Below, one piece after another: positions 33,103 through 44,411 of a stretch of DNA of 64,000 nucleotides (positions are counted from its first letter, which is position 1; every line of letters starts with the position of its first letter). Below the pieces are notes generated by a model, which did not search any database, was not told the origin of the DNA, and saw only the letters and a program-made list of their open reading frames with translations. The translations under genes were made by a program, and so were the position numbers. This stretch comes from Craspedostauros australis (Eukaryota > Bacillariophyta > Bacillariophyceae > Mastogloiales > Achnanthaceae). The stretch lies in NCBI GenBank assembly GCA_026770025.1, contig JAMXDE010000007.1, positions 62,001 to 126,000 of the forward strand, in the 5' to 3' direction.

Positions 33103-34713
33103 ATGGACAACGATCCATCGCCAGCGAAGGCGGAAAATCGGGATGCGACAAGCACACGGAAAGATGAAGGCACGCGGCGAACGAAGAGATCGGCGAATCG
33201 CTTCGCGTACTTCCTCGTGGGCAGCTGCTTGTCGTTCGGTCTCAATGTCTACATCGTGACGCGCAAGGTTCCCTTTCCTCACGTGCTGGACAATGGCGGT
33301 GCAGCGTTGCGGGATCGCTTTATGGAGCTCACGTCTGTCGACAAGGCGAACGAGGAACGCGAGAACAACATACGCGATGCTTCGTTGTGGCGCAAGTCCA
33401 CAAATGCGCCGCAGCAACCACCGGCGTTAACCATTGCGCCATTGTCATCAGGATCATCCAATGTATCGTCATCCATCATATCGTCATCCATGGTATCATC
33501 ATCCATTATATCATCATCCATCGTATCGTCACGCCGCTCGCAGCAAGCGCAGCAACATTCGCAGCTGTCACAGCAATCACCCAAGCTGCAATGCTCGGCA
33601 GCTGTCGACGCCTTCTCATTGCCATCCTACGATGGCTGCAGGTCGTCGTCCGCAGGATTCGTTGACATGATCTGCGCTTTCCAAACGCTGCAGATCGACG
33701 CGTCCAAGATACGCAGCGACCGCGGCGGGGAGCCACTGCAATCGGTCATGGGGCGTGGGGAGCCACCGGAATTTCCAGTTTACACCAAGGGTGCATTCAC
33801 GATCAAGCAAACGCCTCGCATGCCACCGACCGGCAGGCCGATGCGCAACCTGCATCATGTGCAGTCCATCCTGGATGCCATGCAAGTCGGTGACACCACC
33901 ACTTGCGAAACGACATGGCCGGGCACGACGCTCTTGGTCACGCGTTACGAATACGTCAACCTTTTCCACACCACCACCGATTGGTGGAACACCTTCTTCG
34001 TCTTGCCGCACGATGCCAAGCAACCCATCAACATCGTCTTTCTCGATGCGCACGCGGAGGGCATTCTCGATCCAGTTTGGACGCAACTCTTTGCCAACTA
34101 CACCTTCGTGAAGCATCTGCCACATACCAAAACATGCTTCGAACGTGCCATCGTCGTGCCGCCCGGATACGACAACGTTCTGTTCCGTCGGCGGGGCAAA
34201 TTACCGTGCGACAGTGCTGAGATGGTGGAGATCTTCGCACAACACGTGCTGCAATCGTACCACCTGGAAGATGTACAGCAAATTCCGGGCAAGGTCATCA
34301 TCATCGACCGCGTCCCATTCATTTCGCACCCGCGCGCCAAAGCGGCATCGTTCGAACGTATCCTGCGCAACTTCGATGAGCTGCAGCAGCTCATCCAGCA
34401 GATCCCAGGCATCACGTCGGTGCATCTCGTACGACTCGAGCAATTACCCTTCGCCGAACAAGTCCGAGAATTTCGATCAAGCCAGATCGTCATTGCCAAC
34501 CACGGTGCTGGATTGACGCATCTGCTCTACGCGCATCGTTCCGTCAACATCTTGGAATTGAGCTCCAACCACCTCAACTTCTTCGCTTTCATGAGTCAGC
34601 TCAAGGGGATTCATCATGAGTACATTAACATGCGCGCAACTTCGAATCGCCGCATTCCGCAACACGCCATGGGGAAAATCGTCGGTCGTGTCCGAACGCT
34701 CGTGGGGGCGTGA
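33103..34713 (+). CDS. GT61-type (DUF563) glycosyltransferase, type II membrane protein
   Basis: Single exon, 536 residues. A short basic cytosolic tail is followed by one hydrophobic anchor at about 33-52 (FAYFLVGSCLSFGLNVYIV), the topology of Golgi glycosyltransferases. A stem region with Ser/Ile repeats (SSSIISSSMVSS) spans about 115-145. The catalytic part resembles family GT61, which includes plant xylosyl/arabinosyltransferases and EOGT: LFHTTTDWWNTFFVLP near 285, KVIIIDRV, and the hallmark VIANHGAGLTHLLYA around 463-477, followed by the NILELS strand. The likely job is adding a pentose or GlcNAc to glycoprotein or polysaccharide acceptors in the secretory pathway; donor and acceptor cannot be inferred. 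Confidence 0.88.
   Translation: MDNDPSPAKAENRDATSTRKDEGTRRTKRSANRFAYFLVGSCLSFGLNVYIVTRKVPFPHVLDNGGAALRDRFMELTSVDKANEERENNIRDASLWRKSTNAPQQPPALTIAPLSSGSSNVSSSIISSSMVSSSIISSSIVSSRRSQQAQQHSQLSQQSPKLQCSAAVDAFSLPSYDGCRSSSAGFVDMICAFQTLQIDASKIRSDRGGEPLQSVMGRGEPPEFPVYTKGAFTIKQTPRMPPTGRPMRNLHHVQSILDAMQVGDTTTCETTWPGTTLLVTRYEYVNLFHTTTDWWNTFFVLPHDAKQPINIVFLDAHAEGILDPVWTQLFANYTFVKHLPHTKTCFERAIVVPPGYDNVLFRRRGKLPCDSAEMVEIFAQHVLQSYHLEDVQQIPGKVIIIDRVPFISHPRAKAASFERILRNFDELQQLIQQIPGITSVHLVRLEQLPFAEQVREFRSSQIVIANHGAGLTHLLYAHRSVNILELSSNHLNFFAFMSQLKGIHHEYINMRATSNRRIPQHAMGKIVGRVRTLVGA
33450..33535. repeat. In-frame TCATCATCCAT minisatellite
   Basis: About seven units of roughly 12 nt (TCATCATCCATYRTA-like) inside the glycosyltransferase gene, encoding the Ser-Ser-Ser-Ile/Met-Ile/Val stem repeat. 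The unit length is a multiple of three, so copy-number changes would keep the frame. Confidence 0.85.
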
Positions 34714-35479
34714 ATGAAACTGTATACCATGTATTCTATAATATGTAGTGATTAGATAGATGTGGATCTGCTATGGCCATGTGATCACCAACCTTGACTC
34801 AATCGCATCATGTACCATCCGTATAGATTCCCAAAGTGGGTATAGGGACCACATTCAACATGATCATGGTGGGATTGTTGTCCTGATCTACTCCACTCAA
34901 CTCGACACACTTGTCCTGTATGGTAATACGTTGTGCACATCAACTGCATTGGAGTGTTGTACGAGTGTAAGAGTAGAATATAGTAGAATAGTGATGGACA
35001 GTTGCATCGTATCTATTGTACATGTTGTACTCGTAAGATGTCTGGAATAGTACGATCTACACCTCTGTGGCTTGATTCACCACAAACATGTGGACTGGTT
35101 CGATCTGCGTTGCTCGCAGCGATGTTGGTGGTTTCTCACTTTCGCGTTTCTGGATTTTTAGTTGGGCAGCCGATCGTGAATGCCATAATTCGGAACACGA
35201 TGGCTCGGTGTATGACTCGAAAGCACATGTTTTGTGTTATGTGATGATCGTGTCGTCATGCACGAGCCGGCTGAACAACATCCAAACAACAATGATCGGC
35301 ACATGAAACCTTCTTTCCAAACAGGAACGCCCATCGGCAACATTTGGTCGTCGTCGTCAACACCATCAACCACAGAGAGACACAGCGACAGAGCGAGCGA
35401 TTGATGCCATGTGTCGCTTCTTCCGATTTGTCCGTGACAATCCTCATAAAAAGCAATCCACAAACGAAGACAAAGCATC
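34714..35479. other. Intergenic spacer, no gene seen
   Basis: A 766-bp spacer between the glycosyltransferase and protease genes, both on the plus strand. AT-rich GTATTCTATAATATG-like sequence after the stop may contain the polyadenylation region. Short frames on both strands lack motifs. Confidence 0.5.
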
Positions 35480-38263
35480 ATGAGACTACCGATCACCGTC
35501 CTCTCGTTGCAGCTCCTCCTCAGCTCCGTTGCTGCTGCTGCACCGCAACGCACCCCACGGAAGCTTCGTGTGCGTCAAAGGAATCGCAAACTCGTGAAGC
35601 AAAGCAAAGACTGGTTCAACGATCCAGACTCGGATACGCCGGGGCCCGATGGAAAGGAAGAGCTTGATAGCGAAGAAGGCGATGGCGTTATCGCCTTCAT
35701 CGTGGGTGGTGAAGATGCGACGGAGGGAGATTATCCCTACTTTGGTACGTCCTCTGATTGACTGGTGATGTGATGGTGGATGCAGCACAGCACAATACAA
35801 TACAACACAATATCACACAACGGAGTCCGATGTGGCGCTTTCCAGAATCATTCCTACCTCACACCATCTTTCTCTTATTATATGTACACAATGCACACTG
35901 TTGACACTGACCGGCCATGCACGGCACCGTTTTTCTCGTCCCTGCACCCGGCATCGCAGTGGACTGGGGCGGATGCGGTGCGACTCTGATTTATAATGAC
36001 ATCGCCCTCACATCGGCACACGTAAGTACATCGAGCGTTGTGTAGGAATCATCGCGGAGGTGCTGATGTGTTAGATGATTATCTGGACGCCATGCGACAA
36101 CATGCTGCTATCGCTCACGTGGGTGGATTTGGTGGGATTTCTGTTTCTCACTCCCTCTACCAAACTCGTTCCTTTTGTTCTCGACTTGTGATTGTCTTCA
36201 CTCGCCAAACTCCACATCTGGGGCACTCAATGCACACTTCATGCACAGTGGTAAGTCTCAACAAACGCAGACGGTTGCTGGTGAGATGTTGGCGTTGTCA
36301 TCACGTGCGCAATAAGGAGCCTTCCGCTTCTTCTGCCATTACTCGCACAGCCAACCAACCAACTAACCAATTCATCCATTCATTCTGTCGTCATCTTGCA
36401 GCTACAAAACGAACGGGCGTGGCAACGCGTTGGTGGGAGCCTTTGATAAGACCTCAAGCGTCTCCGGCTCCATGTATTCCAAAGTCACGAAGATGATCCC
36501 GCATGAGGAATACGACCGCGCTCAGCGGAACAACGACGTCATGGTCTTGAAGTTGGGAGGATGGGTACGTGCTGTGTGATCATGGTGGCGGTTCAACCGC
36601 TGCCATGCATGTAATGAGAACTTCACTTGCGGAGCGCAATACGCAGCACCAAAGCAAGTCAATCGCATGTGACAGAGTTCCTCCTCCTCCTCCACACTCT
36701 CTTGCAAACTTTCTCACAAACACTGTCTCGCTTTTGTCTGTCTGCATCTCTCACACTCACTCCATTCCCACCCAAACACTCACAGTACGAAAAGGAACTT
36801 GCGGATTTAGATGATGGGAGCATCACCTTGCAGAAAGATGACGCCCTCACAATTGCAGGCTTTGGCCGAACCAGCGAAAGGGGGAAGAAATCCAAAATCC
36901 TGCAAGAGGCTGAAGTGAAATACTACACGAGGAAGGAATGCAGCGATATCTACGGCGGCTACTACAACGGCACCACGATGATCTGCGCTTCCGATGACGG
37001 TGTCGATAGCTGCAAGGGTGATTCCGGTGGCCCGATGCTGCGAGACACGAGAATCGGCACCTTTCAAGTTGGTGTCGTGTCATGGGTAAGTACCATACAG
37101 GCATTGCGAAGGCGATGAAAAGGCAATGCAATGGGGTATCCATCGCTTCGATGGATACGCTTGAGAAGGAAGATGCCATTGGCCGGCATCTGATAGGATT
37201 AGATCGCATCAAATCAAGTCAAATCACCTCACATCTCACACCATGATTTCATCACAACAATCCATTCGTCCTGTCACGTCCCCCTTCCCAACATCATTCA
37301 ACTCTTCGACCACAGGGAGTCGGTTGTGCCCGTGCTGCATATCCTGGTGTGTACGCACGTGTGAGCACCTACTATTCATGGATCCAGGACCAAATCTGCG
37401 CTCTATCCGACAACCCACCACTATCATGCAATGAACCGGAAGAGGTGCTGAAGGAACGACTTGATAACACAACTCAAACGAACACCACGAACACCACAGA
37501 TGTGCTATCCAATGTCACCGAAGTCGTCAATGTGACAGATACGACCAACGTCACAGACACTTTCAACACCACAGACACTTTCAACACTACAGATACATCA
37601 AACACTACAGATACATCAAACACAACGAACGCAACAGCAGAAGAGGAGAATTCCACCACTACGGAAACAACGGAGGATCCACCGGAAGAAGTTGTGGTGC
37701 TGCATCGCTTGCGCATTGACGTGTTGCACGATGAGTACCCGGAGGATACTGGCTGGGTCATCCGAGATGGGTCCAACAACGTCGTAGTCGAGAAGAAAGT
37801 GGGCACGGTCCCACCGTCCGAAGCGAAAACTTTCCTCTCAGAATACGTCGAACTGCTGCCTGGCAACTACAAATTCGTCTTCCTCGACGAGTACGGTGAT
37901 GGTCTGACTGTGGGGCTACAAGGTACGAACGAAGAAGCAGGCAACCAACACATCAGATCTGCTCTCATGATGCTGCTGCTGTTCCTGTGCGATGCATGCA
38001 ACGATCCATCTCACACTTGCGTACTCCTTCACATGCCATTCGTTTTGCTTTTCTTGTCAATGGATCAACATCTCTGCCTCTCGCCACCCCTCTTTCCATC
38101 TGCTCTAATATAATATGATCGACACCGAACCATCCTCGCAGGCTTCTACAACATGTACGAACTCTCCGACACCGGTCCTGACAGATTATTGGCCAGCGGC
38201 GGACCAAAACTCAAGAAATCAATACGGGAGGGCACCCGGTTCTGCCTTGGCAAAGATTGCTAA
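35480..38263 (+). CDS. Secreted trypsin-like serine protease (S1 family), seven exons
   Basis: Inferred exons: 35480-35744, 35960-36021, 36249-36250, 36402-36564, 36786-37085, 37316-37922 and 38142-38263, giving 506 residues. A signal peptide (about 1-20, ending in an Ala run) and a basic propeptide precede the mature start IVGG at 74-77. The catalytic triad reads His109 (TSAHC), Asp155 (NNDVMVLKL) and Ser244 (KGDSGGP). Asp238, six residues before the serine, predicts trypsin-like cleavage after Lys/Arg. The Cys of TSAHC is encoded by a 2-nt exon plus one base of the next exon. After the protease domain come a Thr/Asn-rich segment with tandem NTT sequons and a C-terminal beta-rich domain of about 120 residues ending CLGKDC. 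Introns are 215, 227, 151, 221, 230 and 219 nt, all GT-AG. Expected to be extracellular or lysosomal/vacuolar. Confidence 0.9.
36249..36250 (+). other. Putative 2-nt microexon (TG)
   Basis: The dinucleotide TG sits between CACAG and GTAAGT, a perfect acceptor and donor. Exon 2 ends in phase 0 after the codon for the catalytic His, and the next exon starts with C. Inserting TG yields a Cys codon and the invariant trypsin AHC motif, and keeps the downstream frame. No other AG lies close enough upstream to make a longer exon plausible. Confidence 0.72.
37536..37640 (+). repeat. Tandem NTTDT-coding repeat
   Basis: Degenerate 18-nt units within the protease gene encoding FNTTDT/SNTTDT. Each unit contains an N-x-T glycosylation sequon. 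Confidence 0.85.
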
Positions 38264-39287
38264 AGAGAGAGAGAGAGAGAGGGGGAGCACAACGTAGAAC
38301 AGAGAGGAGTTCGAAAACGTCGTTGCCCCCCAGCATCTACGCGGTCTCGTCCTCGTTGCAGTGCTGGCGCCACCGACCGATCAATCAATCACTCATCCGT
38401 TTAACCAAGCCAGGACAACAGTCTGCGCAATGTCCGAAGGTCAGCGCCTCCACTCGCCATGTTTCCTGATACTTGTCGTGCTTCGCAGGCTCATCATCAA
38501 TCATCCACCCATTTGTAAATAGAGATTGAGAGTAATACCAATACGAGGACGACACCGCACTCTCCTATCGAGTAGAGTACCTCCCTCTGATGCCGAAACG
38601 CAGGTGGCGGAAACTTTTTGTCTGTTTCGAATCCCACGGAGCGTCAACTCCATCGAACGACACACATCACGATTCAATTTCGGTGGTGCCGGCTTGTCCA
38701 TGCTCCAATGACGACTCTGCGGTCTGATGGCATGCATCCGCCAGTCGCCGAGTGTTCGACCCGTATCCTGGAGCGGAGTCGTTCTTGAGGTGGCTTATTG
38801 TTTGCGTGCGCTCGTAACGTAACATCACAAGGAGCATCGCCCTACGACCCCATTCAGGACAAAAAGGTAGTATCCTGCCGATTTTTTATCGGACAACATG
38901 ACTTTTTTGGCAAACGATGTGGCGTGTTGTCCATTAGGGCCATATTTAATTAGCTAGCTTCTACGACACAAGTACCTGGCTGACTTGTCTTCAGCGTGGA
39001 CGAAAATGCTGACGTCAACGACGGTCGATGTCAGACCACGATTGTATTCAATGGTGTGGATGGTGATGTTGTGGCAAATTCGGTGTCGCGTTGATTCCTC
39101 ACGTTGTCGACGATTTGGCTCGGTTGCGTGTTTCCTCCTTCGGGCGTGTTGTGCAAAGCAGCACAGTGTTGGTAGTGGCACCCCTGCGCGTCAGCTGCAA
39201 CAGCAACACTTGCGAATACCACACAACACATAATTATATTATATAATGTCATGGAGCACAATGGCTATTTCTTTGGTATGCAAAATA
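38264..39287. other. Intergenic region left of the retroelement block
   Basis: About 1 kb with a (GA)n run at 38264-38281 directly after the protease stop codon, then unannotatable sequence up to the AT-rich boundary of the non-LTR element. No convincing coding frame is seen. Confidence 0.5.
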
Positions 39288-39304
39288 AATAAATAACTCA
39301 GTGA

Positions 39305-39691
39305 TTACATCATAGACGTGCCAAAAGGCTTTACTCTCGCCTCCATAGGCCCCGTGGGGCCATGTGTTGAGCGAGCTGTCAAGTGTCCCTTCTCAAGCCA
39401 TCCCCAGCCACGACGCCATGCTCGCCTCTTGGCTTGTATCGTTTGCGATCGTTGCCGCACTTTCACCACCGCTTGGATGGCTATCATAGAGTTCACCCAC
39501 TGTTTCATTTGTTTCTCCGTACCGTACTTGATACTGCAGCCTTCTTGGAGTAGATGTAGCTCTGATTCGTTGATGTCCTGGCTCGCACCTTGTATCAGTC
39601 TCCGTACCTGCCTGCGCAAGTCCCTCGCGGCCGGGTGTTGTTCTTCGTCATGCACTTTGGCGTTCCTGGTCATCCACACCTCCCAGGGCAC
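39305..39691 (-). pseudogene. LINE C-terminal tail fragment
   Basis: Open fragment of 128 codons with MPWEVWMTRNAKVHDEEQH, a Trp-x-x-Arg-Asn...His pattern like the C-terminal region after the RNase H of many LINE ORF2 proteins. Further upstream, 39965-40037 on the same strand reads as a Cys-rich knuckle (CKFCRCDETTQNVLQCPEHH). The stop at 39305 lies about 10 bp before the AT-rich tail. Confidence 0.6.
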
Positions 39692-40047
39692 TTTCCGTAT
39701 CCATCACACCATTTCCCAAGCCCATGCTTTTGCGTCTGGATATCAGCACTTGTGCGTCATCATCCAGTGCTCCTACTGGCTTTTTCAGTCCTCGTGCAGA
39801 AGCCCTACCAGTAGTGGGGACCATCCAATGGCACTTTGTGTGTCATTCGAGCCTACGTTCCTCCTCCATTTCACCAAACCAAACCCACTCTCATGTTCCT
39901 AACCAATCGTGGGGATGTTCCAATCTCCGCCATGCGATCCACTAGGTTCGAGGTGGCGATCGTCCATGCCTCGTGATGTTCTGGGCATTGCAACACGTTC
40001 TGGGTGGTTTCGTCGCACCTGCAGAACTTGCATTTGACCAATGACAT

Positions 40048-41134
40048 CTATTCGGTCTGGAGCAACTTCTTGTTGACCCCAATGAATCCAGAGGCCCACT
40101 TCAAAATGAACATGGTCAAGCTGCAGTTTTGCTTGGACTGGCGCGCCGCCTTGTCCGTGCGCCAATCGACCTGGTCCAGCTGGTTGCTGTCCCACTGGAA
40201 CTTCAATGACCAATACTTCATCGCCAAGGCAGACTGAAGGAGCTCATTCATCGCACCTGGGTCTACGTGTGAGTGGTCGTCTTTGCAAAGCTGGAGTCGC
40301 CACCTGTCGGTGTCAGTGGACCAGGTTTGCACGTAGGGTCTCTGACAGGTTTCTTCCCAGAATTGCTTGGCTTTCTCGTCGGCCTCCACATTGAGCTGCT
40401 CCAGCACCGTCAGCTGTTTGCCAGTGGCTTCTTGGTGCTCTTTCACCCATTCCCACTTCAGCAAAGCCAGGATCTGCCATTGGAGCCTCCTGATTTCTGT
40501 GAGAACATCCCAGTCCTTTTGGCTTGGTAGCAAGCCGTCCTCCTGTGCTTGCAAGAGCGCCTGCTTGCCGTCCAGGGCAATGGTGATCACACTGTCCTCG
40601 TGAATGCCTGGAATCTCCAAGACGATTGCAAGGGACGCCCATATCCCAGCTAACTCACTTCCATAGGCACTGTGAACTTCTGGGGCCCCAGAACAAACAC
40701 TTGGCAGTACATGTACTGCTGGGATTCGACGTCAAACGCAATCGATACTGATGTCCCTCGCCTGTCTTTGACGACCCGTCGCTCACCATCAAAAGGCTGT
40801 TGTGGCTTGCTTCCCTTGTTGCCTCGTGGAGCACCATATCCCCCACTAGGATTTCAATTGGATCATATGCGGCGGTGGGCTCGTCAGGAGGCTTTGTGAG
40901 CCTAACATGCCTGTCCCATTCAATTCCGCGTTCTGTGGAACCCACAGAGACTCTCTGGGCGTTCGCTGGAGCTTCAGCCACTGTCGCGATTTGGGTGTAC
41001 TGCTTCCTTTGGGTCCGGCTTCGTTGATACAGTCGATACCATAGAATTGGAGAGGCAGCCAGGTCCAAGATGTCATCTTGATATGGCTCCTTCCACCATC
41101 GCCACGAGCTGTCGTCGCAGTGCCGCTTGCCCAA
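40048..41134 (-). pseudogene. LINE RNase H domain, frameshifted
   Basis: Two fragments in different frames. The upstream one (40655-41134) contains LLMVSDGSSKTGEG, matching the first catalytic Asp motif of RNase H. The downstream one (40048-40620) contains ITIALDGKQAL, EWVKEHQ and LNVEADEKAK, equivalent to the GHQ loop and the last Asp motif. The switch of frame near 40640 shows this copy cannot make the intact domain. Confidence 0.7.
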
Positions 41135-41328
41135 TGATCAGTGTAGCGTTATTCCTTGGTACCATATCAATCTGCACCACTGTTGCCACTCCTTCCACCA
41201 ACCACTTGGTAATCTCTGTGGTTGCTTTGCCCATCATCTTGGTATGATGGACGCCCGTATTCCGTCATGCGCCTCCGACAAGATCCTGGTACCTTCGACT
41301 GACACGATGTCTGACAATCGCAACACCC

Positions 41329-43707
41329 CTAGTTTTTGATGCACATGCTCAGGTGGTAGAGCTGCGCCCCCTTCACCTGCTGCCGGATCCAGATATCCAT
41401 CAGAAAGGAGCCACTTTCACGCTGCGTTTCGCTGGACGTCGTTGTTTCGCACACCTCAATGCTGGTACCCTGGAGTTGACCCCACAGACCAGCAATCCAG
41501 AATTTGGTTGTGCAATGTCCGAGCCAAGCATACAAGTATTGGAATAAGGAACTCCCTACCCCTAGCTCCTCCTTGAGCGCTTGCACCGAGCACTTGATCA
41601 TCTTGCCGGTCTGGGCCCCCAATGAACCTCATCGAAAGCCAGCTGAATCTGAGCCATCAGCTGGGAATTGGCAGGGTTTACAATGCCCAATCCTCTGAGG
41701 GATTTCGTACCGTACACCAGATGTCTTGGCTAGGTTCGTGAGCAGCCCATCGTTGGCAGGGACACTAGTAGTGCCGGCGCCATGATGTATCGCCACTGCG
41801 TCTGGGTGAGCTGGACTAGCGGCAAGGCGTACTCAATCATCTTCATGAATCTCAGTGTAAGCGCCGATCTTGCGTCCTCTGGAGAGATATGCGCAGTACG
41901 CATCCTTCCTCTGAAGTCTTTGGCTTTCTTTCACAACTGCCTCACTTGCTCCCCGTTGTCTCCGTCGAACTTGATGAGCACGCCCAGGGTGAACAGCAGC
42001 TGATCCATCGTCTTGTTGGGGATCTCCGCTCTTGTACCTTTTCCTTCGTCGATGCGAATACTGGTGGTGGCCTCGGCATCGCACTGTTCCCATTTATCGG
42101 TGTTGAACTCGGGTTGGATGACCCACCATGCTGACTTCTCTGGTACCAGCACTCCTCCTGTGACTTGCAGCAGTTGGCTCTAATCCTGGACTGTCTGTTT
42201 CAAGGCTTTGGTATCGGCACCGTCGTGCTCCCGTTGCTCGAGTCGGATCAGGTTGGTATCATCAACAAACGCCAAGCCTAGCACTGGTATGAACTCTCCC
42301 GGCAGACTGGCCAAGGCCAACGTGTGGCCCAGTCTTGTCATGGCCTTAAACATGACAGAGCTGATACCAGCCCAGATTGCAGGGCCTGCCCCATTGTCTT
42401 GTCCAATGCCATGCATGTCGCAGTCAGTGCCTTTTTTGTAGCACCTGCTGGACACTCCGTATGCAGTGCTGATGTGGTGTCTGGCGTCACGTGGGGTGTT
42501 GAACATGCTCCTTGTAGCCAATTCGTTCGCACCCGCGGCCATCATCGCCGCCGCCGCACAGTTGGGTATGATCCTGTTGTAACACGACTTTGCATCATTG
42601 GAACAGAACACTACCGCTACCTTCTGTTGGGATCCGAGGACAATGGTGAGCTGCTTGCTCAGTGCAACACTCATTGCCGATCTGCGCTTTCGGCTCCCTA
42701 ACTGAAAGCCCAATAGCCAGCCGGCCTTCTCCGCCGTCTGGATCATCTGCTTGCCGAGCCGCTTGTTGTTCAGGTTGAACTGCGCATCCATGAGCTGTAT
42801 CGTACGCATTTTCAATGTTGAACACTTGCGCCTTCTTGAGAATTTCCACATTGGTAACATGTTGCCACGGTTTTGGGAAATGTCCGGTCTGGTATGGGGC
42901 CTCCTTCAGCATTGTATCCATGTGGGCCAGTGCCTGAACCGTTGCAGCAGCCTTGTATTGACCAAAATGGGGACAGCTCTGCTCTGAATTGGTGAGCTCC
43001 GTCTGCTTTTTCCAGGCCTTCGAATGCTCCATTACAGTGAGTTCCAACTCGTCCTGCGCAATAGACTCAAGGGACTCCAACAGAACCCTGATCATGGGGT
43101 CAATTGTCTCTGGTATGGGTGCCTCCGTCTCAACGAGTGGTCGTCCAAAATCTGGTATCCATATATGGTCCATGAGTTGCTTGCCCTGGCCAATCATACA
43201 GGGGGCGCTGTTGACCTGGGAGAACCTCTTCTTGTTTTCCCGGATGCATGCTGTGACTATCTTGTACTGCTCATTACATTCATGCAGCTGTCCTTTGTTG
43301 TCCATTAACAGAACTTTGGTGGTCATCAATTTGCCTTGCCCGAACGCCGCTCTGAGGCAGCCAGCTTGCTCTCGCTGCTTCTCCCTGTTCAGGAGAGTTT
43401 GCAAAGCAGCTTCGTATTCTTGTTTGTTCGAGTCATGTCGTTGTCTCGCCATCCGCACCAGGTGATCTTGCCTTGCTTGTGTGTGCTCTATATTTTTCTT
43501 GTAGTAGGCTTTGTATGCTTCAGAGCACATTTGCTGCGCTTGTTGGAGGTTCATGCCTTCCTTGAGGCCTACCCGCTTTCTGGTTTGCCACCGAAGAGAG
43601 GAGTTCACTTTCACACCCAGGAGATGCTTCACCTCAAGTGACCAGAGTTGAATCACGTCCTGAGAGTGTTGTATCTCTGGTGACCATGCAACTTCCCCAA
43701 TTTTCAA
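41329..43707 (-). pseudogene. LINE reverse transcriptase, broken by frameshifts
   Basis: The upstream fragment (42595-43707, 370 codons) is the N-terminal RT region and the fingers. It shifts frame near 42800 into 42180-42860, which carries the palm: SNDAKSCYNRI (first catalytic Asp), GIGQDNGAGPAIWA (the equivalent of the QG motif) and LAFVDDTNL (the catalytic DD pair). The thumb-like part (41833-42152) and a later piece (41329-41622) are in further frames. The catalytic residues are still readable, but the frame is not continuous. Confidence 0.8.
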
Positions 43708-44247
43708 CTTTCTGCACCCTTTCTCCGCAAACTGCCTGATCTGGTTCGTTTGTTCCAGGAGCTTGTTGAACTGGAGGCGCTTCTCTCATGGCATGGTCCA
43801 TCCTTGGGCCTTTGTTGATGCCAACAATTCCTCCACGCGTCTGTGTATGTTGTGTTGCTGTATTCTTCGAAAAGAGCGTTGTTGTAGCGTTGTACAACCC
43901 GCACGACACTGAGCACCAGTCTATTGGGCATGATGGATCGAACTGGCTTTATTCTCATCCCCAGGATCTGTGCGAAGCTCATGTCCGTCCATACTGCTCT
44001 ATGGTCCGATGGAATTGGAGCCCCAAATGCCAGATAGCCTGCTTTCTCCATCTTCCCCCTTCCGTAACATAGATTGTGTTGATGGGCACGTTGCTCCTGT
44101 TCTGTTGTTGTGTGGCTTGTCGGGATTCCTCTCCTATTCTGTCTTCCACCGCGTTCTTCATTCCAATCTTGACCAGTTGCTTGGATATGTTTCTGTCCAG
44201 CATGTCATTGTTAAGGTCCACTTGGATCATTATTAAAGCACTATCGA

Positions 44248-44411
44248 AAAATCACAAGGGGTGAGCAAAAGCAAAGTACCATGCTGGGATTCGAACCCGG
44301 AACCTCAGTGAGAATTACTGGTGCTCTACCGTTGAGCTACAGGCGATGCGATTGCTGAACCGAACACAAGTGAAATTTATAGATAGTGGGGGCTACGGGA
44401 GTAACGTACTT
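44248..44411 (-). mobile_element. tRNA-derived SINE-like insertion in the LINE endonuclease
   Basis: Insert of about 164 bp between two pieces of endonuclease coding sequence. It is flanked by near-identical direct repeats AGCACTATCGA (44237-44247) and AGCACTATTCGA (44412-44423), which look like a target-site duplication. On the minus strand it carries pol III-type A box (TAGCTCAACGG) and B box (GGTTCGAATCC) sequences in a tRNA-like fold, an unrelated downstream tail and a terminal TTTTT run next to the duplication. That layout is typical of tRNA-derived SINEs or retroposed tRNA transcripts. Confidence 0.7.
44277..44346 (-). pseudogene. tRNA-like pseudogene (head of the SINE-like insert)
   Basis: The 70-nt segment has a clear D arm (GCTC/GAGC) and T arm (GGTTCGAATCC), but the acceptor stem pairs at only four of seven positions. 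The anticodon loop (AATTCTC) lacks U33, and the T stem has a C:A mismatch. It is not a functional tRNA gene. Confidence 0.7.

Noticed and set aside
44277-44346. Functional tRNA gene
   Set aside because: Poor acceptor stem, no U33 and a mismatched T stem; it is better explained as the head of a SINE-like insert.
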